From: an uncultured Pleomorphomonas sp. | Lineage (GTDB): Bacteria > Pseudomonadota > Alphaproteobacteria > Rhizobiales > Pleomorphomonadaceae | Length of the DNA stretch: 45,131 bases | Assembly (NCBI GenBank): GCA_937868725.1 | Contig: CALMMQ010000018.1 | Location: 1-45,131 of the forward strand | Direction: 5' to 3' | In this document: positions 1 to 7,574 of the stretch, piece after piece | How positions within the stretch are numbered: the stretch's first letter is position 1 | Layout of the letters: each line of letters opens with the position of its first letter | Position numbers and translations under genes: made by a program | The notes under the pieces: model-generated | Told to the model about the DNA's origin: nothing | What the model saw: the letters and a program-made list of their open reading frames with translations, nothing else | The model's database searches: none

Positions 1-55
1 CGAACTGATCAAGGCGCGCCGCTTCATGCAAGACAGGATGCGGGAGGCCGAGTTC
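1..55 (+). repeat. 55-bp terminal inverted repeat, left arm
   Basis: Bases 1-55 are the exact reverse complement of 45077-45131; the identity stops at base 56. Both arms encode the same peptide at the end of an UlaE-like gene. Because 55 is a common de Bruijn k-mer size, the pair probably marks contig ends at a sequence shared by two paralogous genes, not a biological terminus. Confidence 0.9.
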
Positions 56-64
56 CAGCCCTGA
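1..64 (+). CDS. 3' end of a sugar-phosphate 3-epimerase-like gene (partial)
   Basis: Only the last 20 residues and the TGA stop (62-64) are inside the window; the frame starts at base 2. The peptide ends EFQP and is otherwise identical to the end of the minus-strand partial gene at the other window edge, which ends EFDA. The pattern of an Ile-Lys-Ala-Arg helix followed by Phe-Met-x-x-Arg-Met-Arg-Glu-Ala resembles the C-terminus of UlaE/SgbU L-ribulose-5-phosphate 3-epimerases. The other copy sits directly upstream of an AraD/UlaF-type gene, which fits that reading. The identification is an inference from a short tail; the existence of a coding end here is well supported. Confidence 0.45.
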   Translation, partial: ELIKARRFMQDRMREAEFQP

Positions 65-73
65 TCCATGGCG

Positions 74-120
74 CGCATTCCGACCTGACTGAGTCGTAAG
101 GTCGGAATGCGGATGCTCTA
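74..120 (+). repeat. Dispersed intergenic repeat, copy 1 (internally deleted form)
   Basis: A 13-bp perfect stem (74-86 with 99-111, 12-base loop) lies between the convergent ends of the UlaE-like gene and oxyR. The hairpin core differs by one base from that of copy 2 near 4590. It is joined directly to GGATGCTCTA (111-120), which is the far terminus of the full element at 42961-43078, so the middle of the element is missing. The terminal CTA read on the minus strand is the TAG stop of oxyR (118-120). It may act as a bidirectional terminator, although there is no T-run. Confidence 0.7.
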
Positions 121-1035
121 TAGCCGCGTCAGGCCGAGCTGGCGCTGTGTGCTGGCGATGTCGCGGCAGAGCTCGGCGATCTGGCGCAGCAGGCCGGCCA
201 TCGGCGAGGTCTGGCGCCAGACGAGGCCGATGCGGCGGTTGGGCGTGCTGCCGGCGAATGGCAGCAGGCGCATGCCGCCGGCGCCGGCGCCGAGGCCGGC
301 GGTGGCCAGTATCGGCAACAGCGTGACGCCCATGCCGGCGATCACCATCTGGCGCAAGGTTTCAAGGCTGGTGGCGCGAAACTCCATGGTTTCGCGCGCC
401 CCCGACAGCTCGCACACTTCGAGCGCCTGTTCGCGCAGGCAATGGCCTTCCTCGAGCAGCATCAGCGTCTGCTGGCGCAGGTCTTCCAGCGTGGCGCTGC
501 CCTTGTCGGCCAGTGCATGACCGGGCGGCACGGCCACCAGGAACGGTTCGCTGAACAGCGCCTCGCTGTGCAGCCGGTCGTCGGCCAGCGGTAGCGCCAG
601 GAAGGCGGCGTCGAGCGAGCCCTGTTCGAGGCGGGCGATCAGCACGGCGCTCTTCTCCTCGAAGAGCTGCAGGTTGAGGTCGGGAAAGCGCTGGCGCAGC
701 GGCGGCACCAGGTGCGGCAACAGATAGGGGCCGAGCGTCGGGAAGACGCCGAGGCGCAGCGTGCCCGTTTCAACCTCGCCGGCCCGGCGGGCCGCCTCCT
801 GCAATTCGCTCACTTCGCGCAGGATGCGCTGCGCCCGTTCGACGGCATCCCTGCCGGCCGGCGTCAGCATCACCCGCCGCCGGTCGCGTTCGAGCAGCAG
901 CACGCCGAGTTCCTCCTCGAGCTTGCTGATCTGGGTCGACAGCGTCGGCTGCGCCACGAGGCAGGCTTCCGCCGCTCGGCTGAAGGAGCGGTGGGTGGCA
1001 AGAGCGACGAGGTATTGCAGTTCGCGTAAGGTCAT
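118..1035 (-). CDS. oxyR: OxyR-type hydrogen-peroxide-sensing LysR regulator
   Basis: A 305-residue LysR-family activator that senses H2O2 through a reversible disulfide and induces peroxide-defence genes. The N-terminal winged helix begins MTLRELQYLV and carries the helix-turn-helix SFSRAAEACLVAQPTLSTQI (about residues 17-36). The two redox cysteines fall in GHCLREQALEVC at residues 199 and 208, the same spacing and numbering as E. coli OxyR. The ATG at 1035 was chosen because the LysR alignment begins there; an upstream extension would run into ahpF. It follows ahpF by 55 bases and ahpC before that, so the regulator lies in an operon with its probable targets. Its stop codon TAG lies in the end of a dispersed repeat. 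Identification is confident. Confidence 0.95.
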   Translation of the reverse strand: MTLRELQYLVALATHRSFSRAAEACLVAQPTLSTQISKLEEELGVLLLERDRRRVMLTPAGRDAVERAQRILREVSELQEAARRAGEVETGTLRLGVFPTLGPYLLPHLVPPLRQRFPDLNLQLFEEKSAVLIARLEQGSLDAAFLALPLADDRLHSEALFSEPFLVAVPPGHALADKGSATLEDLRQQTLMLLEEGHCLREQALEVCELSGARETMEFRATSLETLRQMVIAGMGVTLLPILATAGLGAGAGGMRLLPFAGSTPNRRIGLVWRQTSPMAGLLRQIAELCRDIASTQRQLGLTRL

Positions 1036-1090
1036 GGCGGTGTCACGGACCGAGGGGGAGGCGGCCCCGCTTGGGGGGCCGCCCTTTGGA

Positions 1091-2671
1091 TCATGCCGCC
1101 GCGCTCGCCGCAACCTTGGCGACCGGCGTGCGGATCAGATGGTCGAAGGCGCTGAGCGAAGCCTTGGCGCCCTCGCCCATGGCGATGACGATCTGCTTGT
1201 AGGGCACGGTGGTGCAGTCGCCGGCGGCGAACACGCCCGGCACCGACGTCTCGCCGCGATCGTTGATGACGATCTCGCCGCGCGGGCTGAGCTCGACGCT
1301 GCCCTTCAGCCAGTCGGTGTTGGGCAGCAGGCCGATCTGCACGAAGATGCCTTCGAGCTCGACGGTGTGCTGGCCGCCGCCGTTGCGGTCCTCGTAGACG
1401 AGGCCGGTGACCTTGGCGCCGTCACCCAGCACCGCGGTGGTGCGGGCCGACACGACGACCGTGACGTTGGCGAGCGAGGCGAGCTTCTTCTGCAGCACCT
1501 CGTCGGCCCGGAGCTTGCTGTCGAACTCGATCAGCGTCACATGGCTGACGATGCCGGCCAGATCGATGGCCGCCTCGACGCCGGAGTTGCCGCCGCCGAT
1601 CACTGCCACGCGCTTGCCCTTGAACAGCGGGCCGTCGCAATGGGGGCAGAAGCAGACGCCCTTGGCGAGATACTGCTCTTCGCCCGGCACGCCCATCTTG
1701 CGCCAGCGGGCACCGGTGGCGAGGATCACCGACCGCGACTTCAGCGTGGCGCCGCTGTCGAGCTCGATGGCGATATGGTCATCCCCCGGCACCAGCCGGC
1801 GGGCCGTCTGCAGGTTGAGGATGTCGACGTCATAGGCCCGCACGTGGCTTTCGAGGGCTGTTGCCAGCCGCGGCCCCTCGGTGTGCGGTACGGAAATGAA
1901 GTTGGCGATCTCCATGGTGTCGAGGATCTGGCCGCCGAAGCGGGCCGCCGCCACGCCGGTACGCACGCCCTTGCGCGCCGCATAGATGGCCGCCGCCGCG
2001 CCGGCCGGGCCGCCACCGACCACCAGCACGTCGTAGGGGGCGAGCCCGTCGAGCCGGGCCGCTTCACGCCGCGCCGCGCCGCTGTCGAGCTTGGCGACGA
2101 TCTCCTCGGTCGTCATCCGGCCCTGGCCGAACAGCGCCCCGTTGAGATAGACGGTCGGCACCGACATCACCTGCCGCGTCTCGACCTCGCCCTGGAAGGC
2201 GGCGCCGTCGACGGCCACATGGTGGACGCGCGGGTTGAGCACGGCCATCAGATTGAGGGCCTGCACCACGTCGGGGCAGTTCTGGCACGACTGGGAGAAA
2301 TAGGTCTCGAAGTGGAAGTCGCCGTCGATGGCGCGGATCTGGTCGGCCAGCGCCTGCTCGATCTTCGGCGGATAGCCGCCCACCTGCAAGAGCGCCAGCA
2401 CCAGCGAGGTGAACTCGTGCCCCATCGGCAGGCCGGCGAAACGGAGTTCGATGCTCTCGCCGGGCGAGGTCAGCGCGAACGACGGCACGCGCTCGCCGGC
2501 CGCGCGCACTTCGGTGACGGCAATCTTGTCCGACTGCGCCGCGATGTCGGCGATCAGCTCCAGCATCTCGCGGGCACGCGGACCATCGTCGACAAACGCC
2601 TTGATCTCGATCGGACGGACGACCCGCTCCAGGTAGGCCTTGAGTTGGGTTTTCATGGCGGTGTCAAGCAT
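1091..2671 (-). CDS. ahpF: Alkyl hydroperoxide reductase subunit F (NADH:peroxiredoxin disulfide oxidoreductase)
   Basis: A 526-residue flavoprotein (E. coli AhpF has 521) that passes electrons from NADH through FAD and two CxxC centres to AhpC. The N-terminal tandem thioredoxin-like domain carries CQNC (Cys129/Cys132). The thioredoxin-reductase-like part has the FAD-binding GGGPAG (about 219), the NADH-binding GGGNSG (about 359) and the redox CPHC (342-345). The start [14 protein letters not shown] matches the family's canonical N-terminus, so the ATG at 2671 is preferred over an ATG 8 codons upstream. It lies 129 bases downstream of ahpC on the same strand and 55 bases upstream of oxyR. Function is cytoplasmic peroxide detoxification. 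Confidence 0.97.
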   Translation of the reverse strand: MLDTAMKTQLKAYLERVVRPIEIKAFVDDGPRAREMLELIADIAAQSDKIAVTEVRAAGERVPSFALTSPGESIELRFAGLPMGHEFTSLVLALLQVGGYPPKIEQALADQIRAIDGDFHFETYFSQSCQNCPDVVQALNLMAVLNPRVHHVAVDGAAFQGEVETRQVMSVPTVYLNGALFGQGRMTTEEIVAKLDSGAARREAARLDGLAPYDVLVVGGGPAGAAAAIYAARKGVRTGVAAARFGGQILDTMEIANFISVPHTEGPRLATALESHVRAYDVDILNLQTARRLVPGDDHIAIELDSGATLKSRSVILATGARWRKMGVPGEEQYLAKGVCFCPHCDGPLFKGKRVAVIGGGNSGVEAAIDLAGIVSHVTLIEFDSKLRADEVLQKKLASLANVTVVVSARTTAVLGDGAKVTGLVYEDRNGGGQHTVELEGIFVQIGLLPNTDWLKGSVELSPRGEIVINDRGETSVPGVFAAGDCTTVPYKQIVIAMGEGAKASLSAFDHLIRTPVAKVAASAAA

Positions 2672-2800
2672 AGCGGGCTCCGGTGGGCAAGGCACGAGAA
2701 GGCAAGGCCGCGGGCGAAAGGCGGCGGTTGCGACGACGGATTTTGTGGGGGAAGAGGAGGGGGGAGCCGCCCTCGCGGGGCGGCTCGGTAGGATCGTCGA

Positions 2801-3364
2801 TCAGATCTTGCCGACGAGGTCGAGGGAGGGGGCAAGGGTCTTCTCGCCTTCCTGCCACTTGGCCGGGCAGACCTCGCCCGGATGGCTCGCCACGTACTGG
2901 GCGGCCTTGACCTTGCGCAGCAGGTCGGCGGCGTCGCGGCCGATGCCCTCGGCGGTGACCTCAACGGCCTGGATGATGCCATTGGGGTCGACGACGAAGG
3001 TGCCGCGATCGGCGAGGCCCTGGCCGGGGCGCAGGACTTCGAAGTTCGAGGAGATCTCGTGCGTCGGGTCGCCGATCATCGTGTACTGGATCTTGGCGAT
3101 GGTTTCCGACGTGTCGTGCCAGGCCTTGTGGGTGAAATGGGTATCGGTGGAGACCGAGTAGATCTCGACGCCCAGCTTCTGGAACTCGGCATAGTGGTCG
3201 GCGACGTCGCCGAGCTCGGTCGGGCAGACGAAGGTGAAGTCGGCCGGGTAGAAGAAGAACACCGACCACTTGCCGGCGAGGTCGGCATCGGTCACCTCGA
3301 CGAACTTGCCAGCCTTGAAGGCCTGGGCTTTGAACGGCTTGATCTTGGTGTTGACGAGAGACAT
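2801..3364 (-). CDS. ahpC: Alkyl hydroperoxide reductase subunit C (2-Cys peroxiredoxin)
   Basis: A 187-residue typical 2-Cys peroxiredoxin that reduces H2O2, organic peroxides and peroxynitrite and is recycled by AhpF. The peroxidatic cysteine is Cys47 in FTFVCPTEL, and the resolving cysteine is Cys166 in EVCPAKW. Length equals that of E. coli AhpC. The ATG at 3364 gives the standard N-terminus [11 protein letters not shown]; an in-frame extension to 3529 would cross the promoter and is rejected. It is the first gene of the ahpC-ahpF-oxyR series, with a leader of about 90 bases between it and the OxyR-type motif at 3456-3505. Confidence 0.97.
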   Translation of the reverse strand: MSLVNTKIKPFKAQAFKAGKFVEVTDADLAGKWSVFFFYPADFTFVCPTELGDVADHYAEFQKLGVEIYSVSTDTHFTHKAWHDTSETIAKIQYTMIGDPTHEISSNFEVLRPGQGLADRGTFVVDPNGIIQAVEVTAEGIGRDAADLLRKVKAAQYVASHPGEVCPAKWQEGEKTLAPSLDLVGKI

Positions 3365-3455
3365 GACGAGACTTTCTGCAATTTTGAAGATTGTGACAGC
3401 GGGTGGTAATCCGCGATTGCCTGGGCACCATAGCGTGGCGCTCACGATATAGGAA

Positions 3456-3505
3456 ATAGATAAAAAAACGAAATCATATAGCCGTAGACTATAGACTAAA
3501 CCTAT
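3456..3505. promoter_or_regulatory. OxyR-type binding region upstream of ahpC
   Basis: An AT-rich island in a GC-rich context. ATAG-N7-CTAT occurs at 3478-3492, and an overlapping ATAG-N7-CTAT at 3491-3505. A further ATAG at 3456 lies exactly 22 bases upstream of the one at 3478, so three of the four tetranucleotides of the ATAG-N7-CTAT-N7-ATAG-N7-CTAT OxyR consensus are in register. It sits between ahpC (minus) and the CDF transporter (plus). OxyR control of ahpC is inferred from motif and neighbourhood. Confidence 0.65.
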
Positions 3506-3689
3506 CGTCGCCGGCTGCGGCATCGCCATTGCCTCGCTCCGGTAGCAGCGCCGCCACTAAGCGCCGGCAGCGCTGCGCCGTTTCCGCCGGGCCGATGGTC
3601 CGACGGGCGACTGACGAGCTAGACCGTCTATGGATCCGGCACCGCGACTGGGCTAAACAGCAGCATTATTGTCGGATCGGAAGCATGTC

Positions 3690-4577
3690 ATGACCAAGAC
3701 CGTCCGTCTCGCCATCGGCAGTCTCGTGGTGGGGATCGCCGTTCTCGGGCTGAAGGCCATCGCCTACTGGCTGACCGGCTCGGTGGCGCTGATGTCCGAT
3801 GCCCTGGAAAGCATCGTCAACGTCGCCACCGCCGTCGTCGCCCTGATCGCCATCCGCGTCGCCGCCACCCCGGCCGACGCCAATCATCCCTACGGCCACC
3901 ACAAGGCGGAGTTCTTCAGCGCCGTGCTCGAAGGGGTGATGATTATCATCGCTGCGCTGCTGATCATCGAGGAAGCCTACAAGGGCTTCATGGCGCCGCG
4001 CGCCCTCGACGCACCGTTCGAGGGCCTGCTGGTCAATGGCTGCGCCACTGCCATCAACGGCTTCTGGTCGTGGATGCTGATCGTTCAGGGGCGGCGCCAG
4101 CGTTCGCCCGCCCTGGTGGCCGACGGCCATCACCTGCTGTCCGACGTCGTCTCGTCGGGCGGCGTCGTCATCGGCGTGCTCTTGGCCGTGGTCACCGGCT
4201 GGTACGTGCTCGACCCCATCCTGGCCGGCCTCGTCGCCGTCAACATCCTGTGGTCGGGCTGGAAGGTGGTGAAGTCGTCGCTGAGCGGTCTGCTCGACGA
4301 GGCAGTGCCCGAGGAGACGCTCACCGCCATGCGCTCGGTCATCTCGGCCGCCGCCACCGGGGCCATCGAGGTGCACGATCTCAAGACGCGCCACGCCGGC
4401 AAGATGACCTTCGTCGATTTCCACCTGGTGGTGCCCGGCATGATCAGCGTCAACGAGGCGCACGCCCTGTGCGACCGCATCGAGCAGGCCCTCAAGGACG
4501 AGCTCGGCGAGGTCACGGTGACCATCCACGTCGAGCCGGACAATCAGGCCAAGCAGCGCGGCGTGCTGGTTCTCTAG
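3690..4577 (+). CDS. Cation diffusion facilitator (FieF-like divalent metal exporter)
   Basis: A 295-residue inner-membrane CDF transporter that exports divalent metals (Zn, Fe, Mn, Co or similar) using the proton gradient. Visible are TMS1-2 with LMSDALESIVN (about 34-44), the cytoplasmic signature HPYGHHKAEFFSA (about 66-78), and the second half-site HHLLSDVVSSGG with His148 and Asp152. A cytoplasmic C-terminal domain follows from about residue 205 with repeated His and Asp residues (for example FVDFHLVVPG). ATG 3690 follows GGAAG by six bases and is preferred over a TTG seven codons upstream. The metal is not predictable from sequence alone. Placement beside the peroxide genes suggests iron or manganese, but that is conjecture. 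Its TAG stop lies in the CTAG terminus of a repeat. Confidence 0.88.
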   Translation: MTKTVRLAIGSLVVGIAVLGLKAIAYWLTGSVALMSDALESIVNVATAVVALIAIRVAATPADANHPYGHHKAEFFSAVLEGVMIIIAALLIIEEAYKGFMAPRALDAPFEGLLVNGCATAINGFWSWMLIVQGRRQRSPALVADGHHLLSDVVSSGGVVIGVLLAVVTGWYVLDPILAGLVAVNILWSGWKVVKSSLSGLLDEAVPEETLTAMRSVISAAATGAIEVHDLKTRHAGKMTFVDFHLVVPGMISVNEAHALCDRIEQALKDELGEVTVTIHVEPDNQAKQRGVLVL

Positions 4578-4655
4578 ATGTGGGCTTTCCGACCTGACTG
4601 AGTCGTCAGGTCGATAAGAAATCGCTACGGATTCAAAGGCTTGAACAGCCGCGTC
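4574..4655 (+). repeat. Dispersed intergenic repeat, copy 2
   Basis: It begins with CTAG (4574-4577, containing the TAG stop of the CDF gene). It continues with TTTCCGACCTGA, a 9-bp stem (4590-4598 with 4605-4613, 6-base loop), GAAATCGCT, GGATTCAAA and AACAGCCGC. This is collinear with the reverse complement of the 118-bp copy at 42961-43078. The far end is lost at the convergent nucleoside hydrolase stop. It could terminate transcription from both sides. Confidence 0.75.
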
Positions 4656-4657
4656 GT

Positions 4658-5629
4658 TCAGCCCAACGAGCGGATGGCCGCCTTGTAGAGATCGACGACG
4701 CCGGCAAAGTCGGCATCGGCGGCCACCAGCTTGGAGGGGTGTCCCTCCCAGGCGTTAGGGCCGTAGACGTGGCCGTCGAGCTTCTGGATGGTCTGGCCGA
4801 TAGCGATGCCGTCGGTGACGACGCGCACGGCGCCCGAGCGCAGCGTGAACAGCTCCGGCGCCACCAGATAGGCGGCGGCTGCCACGTCGTGCAGGCAGCA
4901 GCCGTCGACGTGCTGGGTGCGGCGGTAGAGCGCCTCGTAGCCGCGCGAGATGTCGTGCAGGAAGCGTCCGGCTGCCCCGCCTTCGGCCAGGTCCACCGCG
5001 TCGGCGTGGCTGGCGACGATGTGGCTGGTGACGTCGAGGCCGATGGCCGTCACCGGCCAGGCGGCGGTGAATACCTTGTCGGCGGCGTGCGGATCGTTGT
5101 GGACGTTGGCCTCGGCCACCGGCGTGACGTTGCCGCGCTTGCCGCCCCAGGCAAAGGCGCCCCCCATGATCACCACTCCCTTGACCTGCTCGGCGATGCC
5201 GGGGTCGCGTTCGAGGGCGATGGCGAGGTTGGTGAGCGGCGCCACGGCCAGGATCACCACCCGGCCCGGGTTGGCGCGGACGATGGCGATGATGTGGTCG
5301 GCCGCTTCGCCTTCGGCCGGCGCGCGGGCGACGTCGTCGAGCACGCCGGCGTCGCCGAGGCCGTCGTGGCCGTGGACGAAAGTCGGGGCCGGCAGGCGCT
5401 TGATGGCCAGCGGCCTGGTTGCTCCAGCGTAGACCGGGACGTCGAGGCCGAAGCGTTCGGTCAGATAGAGGGCATTGCGCGTCGTGATGTCGGTTTCGGC
5501 ATTGCCGAACACCGTGGTGATGGCCGCGAGTTCGAGATCGGGCTGCGCCTTGAGGAACAACAGCGCCATGGCGTCGTCGATGCCGGGATCGGTATCGAAG
5601 ATGACGAGGGTCTTTTCCGTATCGGCCAT
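4658..5629 (-). CDS. Inosine-uridine preferring nucleoside hydrolase
   Basis: A 323-residue member of the Ca-dependent nucleoside N-ribohydrolase family, which splits nucleosides into base and ribose. The calcium-binding and catalytic N-terminal motif FDTDPGIDDAMAL is at residues 11-23. Further family landmarks are VHNDPHAADKVF in the middle and CCLHDVAAAAYL near the C-terminus, with the His-Asp pair of the active site. ATG 5629 is preceded by GGGGA at good spacing and gives the normal family length. It lies 119 bases downstream of metI on the same strand and may be transcribed with the methionine importer. Base preference cannot be read from the sequence; a link to S-adenosylmethionine by-product recycling is only a guess. 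Confidence 0.9.
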   Translation of the reverse strand: MADTEKTLVIFDTDPGIDDAMALLFLKAQPDLELAAITTVFGNAETDITTRNALYLTERFGLDVPVYAGATRPLAIKRLPAPTFVHGHDGLGDAGVLDDVARAPAEGEAADHIIAIVRANPGRVVILAVAPLTNLAIALERDPGIAEQVKGVVIMGGAFAWGGKRGNVTPVAEANVHNDPHAADKVFTAAWPVTAIGLDVTSHIVASHADAVDLAEGGAAGRFLHDISRGYEALYRRTQHVDGCCLHDVAAAAYLVAPELFTLRSGAVRVVTDGIAIGQTIQKLDGHVYGPNAWEGHPSKLVAADADFAGVVDLYKAAIRSLG

Positions 5630-5656
5630 GCTGACGTCCCCTGGCGGCAATCCATT

Positions 5657-5674
5657 GGGCGGCCGGTGCCGCCC
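5657..5674. other. GC-rich hairpin between metI and the nucleoside hydrolase gene
   Basis: GGGCGGC (5657-5663) pairs with GCCGCCC (5668-5674) around a 4-base loop. It lies in the 119-base gap between metI and the next gene on the minus strand. There is no T-run, so it could be an attenuating or processing structure. Confidence 0.4.
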
Positions 5675-5748
5675 TTGCATGACCTTGCAGTAATGCGCCG
5701 CGCGCCCGGCGGCAATGGGGCAGTCCTTGCGGCCGGCGTCTCGCCGCC

Positions 5749-6405
5749 TCAGGCGCGGTGATCGAGCCGGGCCACCAGGCGGTCGCCCAGCCATTGGATG
5801 GCCGACACGAGGACGATCAGCACCACGACGACGGCGATCATCACGCCGGTCTCGAAGCGTTGGTAGCCGTAGCGGATGGCGAGGTCGCCGAGGCCGCCGG
5901 CCCCGATGGCGCCGGCCATGGCCGAAGCCCCGACCAGGGTGACCAGCGTCACGGTGAAGCCGGCGACGATGCCCGGCAGCGCCTCGGGCACCAGCACCTC
6001 GCGCACAATGGTCCAGCGGTTGCCGCCCATGGCCCGGGCCGCCTCGACGAGGCCGGGGTCGACCTCGCGCAGCGACACCTCGGCGACGCGGGCGTAATAG
6101 GGCGCGGCGGCGATGGCCAGCGGCACGATGGCCGCCGTCGTGCCGAGCGACGTGCCGACGATCAGCCGGGTCAATGGGATCAGCGCCACCAGCAGGATGA
6201 TGAACGGCACTGAGCGGAAGCCGTTGACCAGCCAGCCGACGGCGCGGTTGATCCGCAGGTTCTCGGCGATGCCGCCGCGATCGGTGGCCACCAGCAGCAG
6301 GGCGATGGGCAGACCGGCCAGAAACGAGATGACGCCGGCGGCCAGCGTCATGGCGATGGTCTCCCAGACCGACTTCAGCAGCAGATCAAACAGCACGGGT
6401 GACAT
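5749..6405 (-). CDS. metI: D/L-methionine ABC transporter permease
   Basis: A 218-residue inner-membrane permease (E. coli MetI has 217) with about five transmembrane segments. It works with MetN and MetQ to import methionine. The hydrophobic opening MSPVLFDLLLKSVWETIAMT and the EAA loop LVEAARAMGGNRWTIVREVL (contact with the ATPase) are typical. ATG 6405 is used because the family begins there; it lies inside the end of metN, a 20-base overlap that implies translational coupling. The gene is third in metQ-metN-metI. Confidence 0.94.
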   Translation of the reverse strand: MSPVLFDLLLKSVWETIAMTLAAGVISFLAGLPIALLLVATDRGGIAENLRINRAVGWLVNGFRSVPFIILLVALIPLTRLIVGTSLGTTAAIVPLAIAAAPYYARVAEVSLREVDPGLVEAARAMGGNRWTIVREVLVPEALPGIVAGFTVTLVTLVGASAMAGAIGAGGLGDLAIRYGYQRFETGVMIAVVVVLIVLVSAIQWLGDRLVARLDHRA

Positions 6406-7483
6406 GGCCGAGCACCTCGACGCGGGCGTGGATGGACTTGAGATAGGCGGCAACGTCGCTGGCGAGCGCCGGCGGTTCGTTGGGGACGGCGAGGAAGAAG
6501 CGTGCCACCGGCTGGTCGTGAATGTGATCGATGCCGCCGTGCAGCAGGTGCACCGAGGCCGGCAGGCGCGCCAGCACCTCGGCGAACAGGCCATTGGCCA
6601 GTCCGGGATGGTTGAGATCGACGCCGAGCACGCTGTCGCTGCCCTCCGCGGCCAGACGGGCGGCGATGTGCGGCGGCAGCTGCGGTCGTACGCCCGACAA
6701 CAGGCTTTGCGTCAGTTCGGTCTGCGGGTTGGCGAACACGTCGACCACCGCGCCTTCCTCGACGATGCGGCCGGCCTCGATCACCGCCACGCGATCGCCG
6801 ATCGTCCGCACCACCTCCATCTCGTGGGTGATCAGCACGACGGTGACGCCGAGTTTGCGGTTGATATCCTTGAGCAGGGCCAGGATCGACCGCGTCGTTT
6901 CCGGATCGAGGGCCGAGGTGGCCTCATCCGACAGCAGCAGCGCCGGCCGGGCCGCCAGGGCGCGGGCGATGCCGACGCGCTGCTTCTGGCCGCCCGACAG
7001 CGCCGCCGGGTAGGCGGTGGCCTTGTCGGCGAGGCCGACGAGGTCGAGCAGGTCGAGCGCCCGCGTCCGCCGGTCGGCCTTGCTCCAGCCGGCGATCTTC
7101 AGCGGCAGCGCCACATTGTCGATCACCGTCTTGGCCGACATCAGGTTGAAATGCTGGAAGATCATGCCGATGCGGCGGCGAATCGGCTGCAGTTCGCGCT
7201 CGCTGAGGTGGGAGATGTCCTGTCCTTCGATGTCGATACGGCCGCTGTCGGGCCGTTCGAGGCCGTTGAGGCAGCGGATCAGCGTCGACTTGCCGGCGCC
7301 GGAGCGGCCGATGATGCCGAGGATTTCGCCGCGCCGCACCGTCAGCGACAGGTTGTCGAGGGCGCGCGTCGTGCCGAACTGCCGGCTAACGCCGGCCAGC
7401 GCCACCACCGCCGGGCGCTCGGCGGCGACATCAGGTGGTGCGGCGGCGAACGTCGCCGGTGAGGGCTGGGTATTCACGTGCAT
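6386..7483 (-). CDS. metN: Methionine ABC transporter ATP-binding protein
   Basis: A 365-residue ATPase. Walker A is GRSGAGKST (59-67), the Q-loop lies in FQHFNLMSAKT, the signature is LSGGQKQR, Walker B is LLLSDEATSALD, and the switch histidine is in LITHEME. A C-terminal extension from about residue 275 matches the NIL domain of MetN proteins, which binds methionine and inhibits transport when the cell is replete. ATG 7483 is preceded by GGAAGGA. About 30 N-terminal residues precede the ABC domain, slightly more than in E. coli MetN. It is coupled to metI by a 20-base overlap and follows metQ by 91 bases. Confidence 0.95.
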   Translation of the reverse strand: MHVNTQPSPATFAAAPPDVAAERPAVVALAGVSRQFGTTRALDNLSLTVRRGEILGIIGRSGAGKSTLIRCLNGLERPDSGRIDIEGQDISHLSERELQPIRRRIGMIFQHFNLMSAKTVIDNVALPLKIAGWSKADRRTRALDLLDLVGLADKATAYPAALSGGQKQRVGIARALAARPALLLSDEATSALDPETTRSILALLKDINRKLGVTVVLITHEMEVVRTIGDRVAVIEAGRIVEEGAVVDVFANPQTELTQSLLSGVRPQLPPHIAARLAAEGSDSVLGVDLNHPGLANGLFAEVLARLPASVHLLHGGIDHIHDQPVARFFLAVPNEPPALASDVAAYLKSIHARVEVLGHVTRAV

Positions 7484-7529
7484 CGGTCCTTCCTGTCCGC
7501 CGCCCGGAGGGACGGACCAACGGCAAGGC

Positions 7530-7548
7530 CCGGCGGCAGAACCGCCGG
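7530..7548. other. Hairpin after the binding-protein gene metQ
   Basis: CCGGCGG (7530-7536) pairs with CCGCCGG (7542-7548) around a 5-base loop, in the 91-base gap between metQ and metN on the minus strand. It is one of five such structures following binding-protein genes in this window. Confidence 0.5.
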
Positions 7549-7574
7549 ACCGCCGCGTGGCCTGCCGGGCCGGC

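Noticed and set aside
761-2791. 676-codon open frame on the plus strand across oxyR and ahpF
   Set aside because: Composition (runs of Arg, Ala, Asp, His) and position opposite two well-conserved genes show it to be an antisense shadow.
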